From positions 1,550,001 through 1,614,000 of the forward strand of contig NC_009091.1 in NCBI RefSeq assembly GCF_000015965.1: a DNA stretch of 64,000 bases. The letters run 5' to 3'. This document shows positions 58,738 to 64,000 of the stretch, piece after piece. Origin of the DNA: Prochlorococcus marinus str. MIT 9301. Its GTDB lineage: Bacteria > Cyanobacteriota > Cyanobacteriia > PCC-6307 > Cyanobiaceae. The notes under the pieces were generated by a model. The model was not told the DNA's origin. It saw nothing but the letters and a program-made list of their open reading frames with translations, and searched no databases. The position numbers and the translations under genes are program-made. How positions within the stretch are numbered: position 1 is the stretch's first letter; every line of letters begins with the position of its first letter.

Positions 58738-59409
58738 ATGACAAATTTTTTACCATTAGTCGAACAATTTCATTCATTACAAGGTGAAGGTTATCACGCT
58801 GGAAAAAGTGCTTTTTTTGTAAGATTAGCTGGATGTAAAGTTGGATGTTCGTGGTGCGATACCAAGAATTCATGGGACGAGAAAAAATACCCTTCTATAT
58901 CAATTGAAAAAATAATAGATCGAATAAAAATTGCCAGAGAAAAAGGAGCATCTTTTTGCGTTATTACTGGTGGTGAACCTTTACAACATAACTTAGATAA
59001 TTTTTGCAAAGCTATAAAAAAAATGACTATGGGAGAAGAACTAAAGCCAATGAAGATTCATATTGAAACAAGTGGAGTTAATTCGATATCGGGAAGCTAT
59101 GACTGGATTACTTTATCTCCTAAAAGACACTCACCTCCAAAAAGTTATTTTTTAAAAAACTGCAATGAAATCAAAATAATCATAAATGAAATAGAAGATA
59201 TTGAATTTGCTATACAAATAAAAAAAGAAACTTTAAAACAATATCACCCCTCTAAAAGCGAAGATGGCTTAAAAAAAGAAGATAAAATTTTTTATTTACA
59301 GCCAGCATGGAACAATGCGAATGGTTTTTCTCTTGCTATTGATTTCGTAAAAAATAACCCCGATTGGAAATTGAGCCTTCAAACTCACAAATACTTAAAA
59401 ATTAATTGA
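58738..59409 (+). CDS. queE: 7-carboxy-7-deazaguanine synthase
   Basis: Radical-SAM enzyme that contracts the ring of carboxytetrahydropterin in queuosine/7-deazaguanine synthesis. The cluster motif CKVGCSWC (C33, C37, C40) lies in RLAGCKVGCSWCDTKNSWD, preceded by EQFHSLQGEGYHAGKSAFF; then ITGGEPLQHNLDNF and HIETSGVNSISG. I use the ATG at 58738 (223 residues); a TTG at 58726 would add four residues and is less likely. Followed by queC after 6 bases, which uses its product. Confidence 0.95.
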   Translation: MTNFLPLVEQFHSLQGEGYHAGKSAFFVRLAGCKVGCSWCDTKNSWDEKKYPSISIEKIIDRIKIAREKGASFCVITGGEPLQHNLDNFCKAIKKMTMGEELKPMKIHIETSGVNSISGSYDWITLSPKRHSPPKSYFLKNCNEIKIIINEIEDIEFAIQIKKETLKQYHPSKSEDGLKKEDKIFYLQPAWNNANGFSLAIDFVKNNPDWKLSLQTHKYLKIN

Positions 59410-59415
59410 AATCAT

Positions 59416-60090
59416 ATGAATCTTAAAAATAAATCGATAGTAGTTTTATTATCTGGAGGTTTAGATTCTTCTACAGTTACTGGTATCGCAAAAAAATCCG
59501 AAGCTAAAATTTTTGGCCTTTCATTTGACTACGGTCAACGTCATAAAAAAGAATTAAATTCTGCATCAATAATTGCAAAACACTTTGATATCGAAGAATT
59601 TAAAATCATTAAGCTTGACTTATCTTTATGGGGAGGCTCGTCATTGACTGATTCTCAAAAAAATATTCCGATAGAAGGAGTACAAGCTAATAAAATTCCT
59701 AATACTTATGTTCCCGGAAGAAATACTATATTTATTTCCGTTGCACTAAGTTATGCCGAAGCAATAGATGCTGATTTTATAGGATTAGGAGTTAATGCAC
59801 TTGATTATTCAGGTTATCCAGATTGCAGACCTGACTACATTAAAAAATTTCAAGAATTAGCAGATTTAGCCAATAAAAGAGGAAGAGAAAATAATCCAAT
59901 AAAACTTTGGACACCACTATTAGATTTAAATAAAGAGGAAATTATTAAATTAGCTTTTGATAATCATGTCCCTTTTGATAAAACATGGAGTTGTTATTCG
60001 GGTAATTCAAAACCATGCGGTAAGTGTGATAGCTGCAGAATTAGAAATGCCGCTTATGAAAAATGGCTTAATAACAAAAATAAAAAATGA
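59416..60090 (+). CDS. queC: 7-cyano-7-deazaguanine synthase
   Basis: Converts carboxydeazaguanine to preQ0 with ATP and ammonia. 224 residues. PP-loop VLLSGGLDSSTVTG at about 10-23, GLSFDYGQRHKKELNSA, YVPGRNTIFISVALSYAEA, GVNALDYSGYPDCRPDYI, and a zinc site with four Cys at about 193, 201, 204 and 207 (CYSGNSKPCGKCDSC). Its stop overlaps the pabB start by 4 bases (ATGA). Confidence 0.97.
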   Translation: MNLKNKSIVVLLSGGLDSSTVTGIAKKSEAKIFGLSFDYGQRHKKELNSASIIAKHFDIEEFKIIKLDLSLWGGSSLTDSQKNIPIEGVQANKIPNTYVPGRNTIFISVALSYAEAIDADFIGLGVNALDYSGYPDCRPDYIKKFQELADLANKRGRENNPIKLWTPLLDLNKEEIIKLAFDNHVPFDKTWSCYSGNSKPCGKCDSCRIRNAAYEKWLNNKNKK

Positions 60091-61403
60091 AAATAAAAAA
60101 ATTAATTCTAGAAAAATGGATAGATCCAGCACTGATTACGCATCATCTAACAAAAAAATTCGGAGATAAAGGGTTAGCTTGGCTAGACAGTGATGGTAAA
60201 GAAAATGGGGAATGGTCAATAATAGGAATAAAACCTAAAAAAATAATACAATCAAGAGATATCAATAACTTAGACAAAACTAATAATCCATTTAACAATT
60301 TAAAAAATATTGAAAAAGGATTTTGGATCGGATGGTTAAGTTATGAAGCTGGAGTTTACATAGAACCCAAAAACCCATGGCGAAAATCTAATATGGCAAC
60401 TTTATGGATTGCGTCATATGATCCAATCATTAAATGTAATCTAATAAAAAAAGAAATAATTATCGAAGGCACAAACTCATCTGAACTGATGAAATTTAAA
60501 AATACAATAGACAATATAAAAAATATTGAAGAAGAAAATATTATTAAAACAAATTTAAATTTTGATTTTTCAAAAATAAATTTGGACGAAATGGCTGAAA
60601 AATTTCAGAAAAATATTCTAAAATTAAAGAAATTAATTTCTGAAGGGGATATATTTCAAGCAAACCTAACAACTAAATGCGAGATTGAATCTTCCAAAAA
60701 TTATAATCCTTTAGATATTTATTTAAAAATAAGAAGGAAATTAAGAGCTCCATTTGGAGGAATAATAATCAATAATGATAATCATAATGAGGCGGTATTA
60801 TCTACCTCCCCAGAAAGATTTATAAAAATAGATAATAAAAGTTTTGTAGAATCAAGACCTATTAAAGGAACTAGATCCAGAGATAAGGATTTAAATCAAG
60901 ACGCACTAAATGCTATCGATTTAATAACGAACGAAAAAGATAGAGCCGAAAATATTATGATTGTTGACCTAATAAGAAATGATTTAAGTAAAGTTTGCGA
61001 AACAGGAAGTATTATGGTGCCAGAAATATTAAAACTTGAAAGTTTCTTAAAAGTTCATCATCTAACTTCAGTAATCAGAGGCAAATTAAAAAAAAACAAG
61101 AACTGGATTGATTTACTAAAAGCTTGTTGGCCAGGGGGCTCAATAACTGGAGCACCTAAATTAAGATCATGCCAGAGACTTTTTGAATTAGAAGAATATG
61201 AACGCGGACCATACTGTGGCTCGTTTTTGAAGCTTGACTGGAATGGAGAGTTTGACAGCAATATACTAATAAGATCATTTTTAATTAAAGACAAAAAAAT
61301 CAGTATATATGCTGGTTGCGGAATAGTTATTGACTCAAACCTTGAAGAGGAAACTAATGAACTAAAGTGGAAACTTTTACCGTTAATTGATTCACTAAAA
61401 TGA
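60087..61403 (+). CDS. pabB: Aminodeoxychorismate synthase component I
   Basis: Aminates chorismate to 4-amino-4-deoxychorismate for folate, together with a PabA/TrpG glutaminase not in the window. 438 residues without a fused glutaminase. The chorismate-binding domain shows LISEGDIFQANLTTKCEIES, STSPERFIKID, SRPIKGTRSRDKD, MIVDLIRNDLSKVCETGSI and ACWPGGSITGAPKLRSCQRL. TrpE is the main alternative, but the adjacent pabC and the PIKGT-type motif favour PabB. Overlaps both neighbours by 4 bases. Confidence 0.93.
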   Translation: MKIKKLILEKWIDPALITHHLTKKFGDKGLAWLDSDGKENGEWSIIGIKPKKIIQSRDINNLDKTNNPFNNLKNIEKGFWIGWLSYEAGVYIEPKNPWRKSNMATLWIASYDPIIKCNLIKKEIIIEGTNSSELMKFKNTIDNIKNIEEENIIKTNLNFDFSKINLDEMAEKFQKNILKLKKLISEGDIFQANLTTKCEIESSKNYNPLDIYLKIRRKLRAPFGGIIINNDNHNEAVLSTSPERFIKIDNKSFVESRPIKGTRSRDKDLNQDALNAIDLITNEKDRAENIMIVDLIRNDLSKVCETGSIMVPEILKLESFLKVHHLTSVIRGKLKKNKNWIDLLKACWPGGSITGAPKLRSCQRLFELEEYERGPYCGSFLKLDWNGEFDSNILIRSFLIKDKKISIYAGCGIVIDSNLEEETNELKWKLLPLIDSLK

Positions 61404-62227
61404 TTGATACATTAGGCTGGTACAAGGATCAATGGTTGGATATTGATAGAATATTTATTGCTGCTAATAATAGAGGATTAAAATTTGCTGATGGTATATT
61501 TGAAACCATTTTGATAAAAGAAAATAAACCTATTCTTTTAGATGACCATCTGAAAAGGTTAGAAAAAAGTAGCAAGATTTTAAATATTAATCTCAAAATA
61601 AATAAATTAACTTTGAGACAACTTATTAACGATGGAATTAGAAAGTTATCGCTTAAAAATGATCAATTTGCTTCAGTAAGAATAAACTATAGTCGAGGAA
61701 CTAATAAAGGTAGAACACTAACAATTGATAGCACTTCAAAGACAAAAGATTTGGATAATTTATGGCTTGAGTTCTATAAAATAGAGCCAAATTTTAATCC
61801 GATAAGTGTTTGCATTAGTCAAAGGGAAAAAATAAATGAATTTAGTCTTATAAGTAAATGCAAAACATTTTCATATAATCAGGCAATACAAGTTTTGACA
61901 GAAGCTCATGAAAAATCATTTGATGATTCTATCCTTTTGAATACGTCAGGTGAACTTTGTTGTGGAAGTACATTTAATCTTCTAATTAAAAGAAATAATC
62001 AATGGATAACTCCTAGAAAAGAGAGCGGCTGTTTAGAGGGGATTATGGTTTCTAAAGCTTTAAGATTGAAAATTGTCAAAGAAGAATTAATTGTTCCAGA
62101 ATTTCAAAATGATGACATAATATTTGCAATTAATAGCTTATCTTGCAGACAAATTTATCAAGTCAATGATTTAAAGCTTTACCCTAAACTCGATCCAATT
62201 TACTTTTGGGACTTATTGTATAGTTGA
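61400..62227 (+). CDS. pabC: Aminodeoxychorismate lyase-like class IV aminotransferase
   Basis: PLP fold-type IV protein of 275 residues. With pabB directly upstream, cleavage of aminodeoxychorismate to p-aminobenzoate and pyruvate is most likely; D-amino-acid or branched-chain aminotransferase are alternatives in the family. NNRGLKFADGIFETILIKEN and LLDDHLKRLEKSSKIL form the first domain; SKCKTFSYNQAIQVLTEA holds the candidate PLP Lys, then SGELCCGSTFNLLIKRNNQW. Its 3' end overlaps the convergent cobA by 28 bases. Confidence 0.9.
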   Translation: MIDTLGWYKDQWLDIDRIFIAANNRGLKFADGIFETILIKENKPILLDDHLKRLEKSSKILNINLKINKLTLRQLINDGIRKLSLKNDQFASVRINYSRGTNKGRTLTIDSTSKTKDLDNLWLEFYKIEPNFNPISVCISQREKINEFSLISKCKTFSYNQAIQVLTEAHEKSFDDSILLNTSGELCCGSTFNLLIKRNNQWITPRKESGCLEGIMVSKALRLKIVKEELIVPEFQNDDIIFAINSLSCRQIYQVNDLKLYPKLDPIYFWDLLYS

Positions 62228-63015
62228 ACTTTATTAATATCTGGTAAATCGACATCAGATACTTTCGTTATATCGTTATTAACCTTAAATTCAACAATTT
62301 TTCCAATAATGATAATCGATGGAGATAAAAATTCTTTATCTTTGATTTTATCTGGGAGATTATCTAAATTCTCAATCAAACATTTTTGATTTTTTAAAGT
62401 AGCCTCTTGAATAACAGCGCATTTAGTATTCCTATCTAAACCACCTAGTATTAATTCTTCAACAATAAATTCAATATTTTTTATACCCATAAAAATTACT
62501 AAGCTATCTGATGATTTAGCTAGATCTCTCCAATTAACACTCTTTCTTTCCTTATCAACACGTTCATGACCAGTTACGAAAGTCACGGAACTAGCAGCAT
62601 CTCTATGGGTTAATGGAATACCAAAATATGTGGGGGCAGCTATCCCAGAAGTAATGCCAGGAACAATTTCAACTGAAATTCCATTTTTTTCTAAAATCGA
62701 TACCTCTTCACCACCCCTAGAAAAAACGAATGGATCTCCACCTTTAAGCCTTACAACATTTTTGCCTTCTTTTGCCAATTTCAAAATAAGAGCATTAGTT
62801 TCAGCCTGAGGTACAGAACACTTCCCAGCTCTTTTGCCAACATGAAAAATTGCTGTATTTTTTCCTGCTTCTTTAGTTATTTCATCTGGGATTAAAGCAT
62901 CATGTACTAATGCATCACAGTTTTTGATTAGACGTAAAGCTTTTAGAGTTAGGAGCTCAGGGTCACCAGGACCAGCTCCAACTAAATAAACAATGCCAGG
63001 CACATTAATCTCCAT
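62200..63015 (-). CDS. cobA: Uroporphyrinogen-III C-methyltransferase
   Basis: SAM-dependent dimethylation of uroporphyrinogen III to precorrin-2, the branch point to siroheme and corrinoids. From the ATG at 63015 it has 271 residues; an upstream TTG two codons earlier is less likely. Family motifs: GIVYLVGAGPGDPELLTLKA, VRLKGGDPFVFSRGGEEV, VPGITSGIAAPTYFGIPLTH, RDAASSVTFVTGHE. It is the stand-alone SUMT form, with no CysG dehydrogenase domain. cobH at 8449 is later in the pathway. Divergent from the MFS gene. Confidence 0.97.
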   Translation of the reverse strand: MEINVPGIVYLVGAGPGDPELLTLKALRLIKNCDALVHDALIPDEITKEAGKNTAIFHVGKRAGKCSVPQAETNALILKLAKEGKNVVRLKGGDPFVFSRGGEEVSILEKNGISVEIVPGITSGIAAPTYFGIPLTHRDAASSVTFVTGHERVDKERKSVNWRDLAKSSDSLVIFMGIKNIEFIVEELILGGLDRNTKCAVIQEATLKNQKCLIENLDNLPDKIKDKEFLSPSIIIIGKIVEFKVNNDITKVSDVDLPDINKVQLYNKSQK

Positions 63016-63045
63016 TAACAAGTATGGTAATAGAAGTTAATCGCA

Positions 63046-64000
63046 ATGAAGGTAAATATTGTGAAAAAAAGTTTATTGAAGCCAAATAAAAAATTTACTC
63101 TTCTGAGTGCTTTTATCACCCTTCTCAATGATCGATTAAGTGAAAGTATATTATTACCCATTTTACCCTCCTTTGTTTTACTCTTTGACTCTAAAGCTAG
63201 TACATATGGCTTATTATCATGTACTTACCAGTTAGCCCAATTTACAGCTTCTCCTTTTATAGGACTTATGAGTGATAGATACGGTAGAAGACCTGTCACT
63301 CTTTTTTGTATTACAGGTTCAGTAATAGGAATATCAATATTATCTTTTACAGTTCTTTTTAATTGGTCTAATTCAATAGCCTCTATCCCGCTATTTTTAT
63401 TATTCTTAGCGAGACTCATTGACGGCTTAAGTGGTGGAACTGCAGCCACAGCAACAACTATTCTTGCAGACATTTCAAGCCCTGAAAAAAGAGCAAAAAC
63501 ATTTGGTCTTATTGGTGTAGCTTTTGGTTTAAGCTTTTTCTTAGGTAATATTTTCGTTGTAATATTTGCAAAAAATACAAACAATAACTTTATCATTCCA
63601 GTGTTAATAGCCTCAATGATTCCAATAATAAATTTCTTACTTGTATTTTTTTACTTACCAGAAACCAAGCCTAAAAGCGACTCAAATAAAACAAAAACTA
63701 TTTTAAAAAACCCTTTAAAAGAGCTATTTACAGTTTTCAAAGAAGAAAAGATTAAAAAATTATCATTAGCTTTTTTTATTTACTTTATTGCTTTTACTGG
63801 ATTGACCAATATCCTTATATTTTTCCTTCAAGAATCCTTAAACTGGACGACAAAAGCATCAAGTGGAACTCTGGTTGTAGTTGGAATCATTGCGATTATC
63901 GTACAGGGAGGACTAATTGGGCCTCTAGTAAAGAAATTTGGCGAAATGCGATTAACACTTATTGGGTCAGGCTTTATTCTTGTGGCATGTGCTCTTTTAA
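63046..64000 (+). CDS. Major facilitator superfamily transporter (3' end outside window)
   Basis: Open frame from ATG at 63046 (GTG at 63061 is an alternative) to the right edge, 318 codons visible and no stop. Nine or so hydrophobic segments appear. MFS motif A is clear in GLMSDRYGRRPVTLF after the second helix, and ARLIDGLSGGTAAT sits in the fourth helix, as in the DHA1/TCR multidrug and tetracycline-type exporters. A Lys-rich central loop (about 212-240) separates the two six-helix halves. The substrate cannot be inferred. The start fits the gap from the divergent cobA (30 bases). Confidence 0.88.
   Translation, partial: MKVNIVKKSLLKPNKKFTLLSAFITLLNDRLSESILLPILPSFVLLFDSKASTYGLLSCTYQLAQFTASPFIGLMSDRYGRRPVTLFCITGSVIGISILSFTVLFNWSNSIASIPLFLLFLARLIDGLSGGTAATATTILADISSPEKRAKTFGLIGVAFGLSFFLGNIFVVIFAKNTNNNFIIPVLIASMIPIINFLLVFFYLPETKPKSDSNKTKTILKNPLKELFTVFKEEKIKKLSLAFFIYFIAFTGLTNILIFFLQESLNWTTKASSGTLVVVGIIAIIVQGGLIGPLVKKFGEMRLTLIGSGFILVACALL

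Noticed and set aside
63225-63596. 123-codon minus-strand frame near the right edge
   Set aside because: Antisense to the MFS transporter, whose plus-strand translation contains motif A and membrane helices.

Overview
The window is AT-rich (roughly 30% G+C by eye), densely packed DNA. It looks like the chromosome of a high-light-adapted Prochlorococcus or a very close marine picocyanobacterium. The reasons are a psbZ photosystem gene, the sulfolipid pair sqdB-sqdX, a Ycf23/DUF561 protein, a cyanobacterial-type chorismate lyase, the clpP-clpX and asd-dapA-RNase J neighbourhoods, very short intergenic gaps and a housekeeping-only gene set. The clade is inferred from gene content and composition; no 16S or marker comparison was possible. 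No insertion sequence, prophage, CRISPR array or rRNA operon was seen. Two tRNA genes are present, Gly-GCC and Val-UAC. No gene-free stretch reaches 300 bases; the longest gaps are about 170 bases, at 3546-3719 and 30363-30532.

Layout. 1-9100: cysE (5' cut by the window edge), secA, a GNAT acetyltransferase, an NTF2-like protein, tRNA-Gly, ribH, psbZ, mutS and cobH. 9100-19900: holA, lysC, uvrB, ycf23, tilS, RNase J and the lysine/threonine genes dapA-asd. 20000-25440: tig-clpP-clpX-dnaX, linking protein folding, proteolysis and the clamp loader. 25440-28300: a membrane glycosyltransferase and a SpoIID/LytB wall protein. 28400-30360: rpmI-rplT, a TPR protein and thiG. 30530-32890: sqdB-sqdX, making the non-phosphorus lipid SQDG. 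32900-38640, minus strand: a small unknown protein, then a glycine-cleavage cluster (gcvP, gcvH, a methionine-gamma-lyase-like PLP enzyme and an HTH-like unknown). 38710-44170: a delta-9 type desaturase, rplI, dnaB, mnmG and chorismate lyase. 44150-48050: a less ordinary stretch with a charged unknown protein, a SprT-like protease, a membrane-anchored unknown, a phage-type ATP-dependent DNA ligase, a 50-residue small protein and a TVP38-family membrane protein. 48040-51330: valS, an IscA-like protein and tRNA-Val. 51420-55170: mazG-speE-speB-gcvT. 55230-64000: aspS, pyrG, queE-queC-pabB-pabC, cobA, and the start of an MFS transporter cut by the right edge.

Most of the window is ordinary core genome, and I found no convincing undescribed multi-gene system. 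The items most worth a second look are the T7-like ATP-dependent ligase beside a SprT-like protease, the HTH-like unknown at the head of the gcv cluster, the Lys-Thr repeat tail of trigger factor, a possible missed non-standard start for the chorismate lyase, a full Shine-Dalgarno with a minimal reading frame upstream of pyrG, and a palindrome containing TATAAT at the dapA stop codon.
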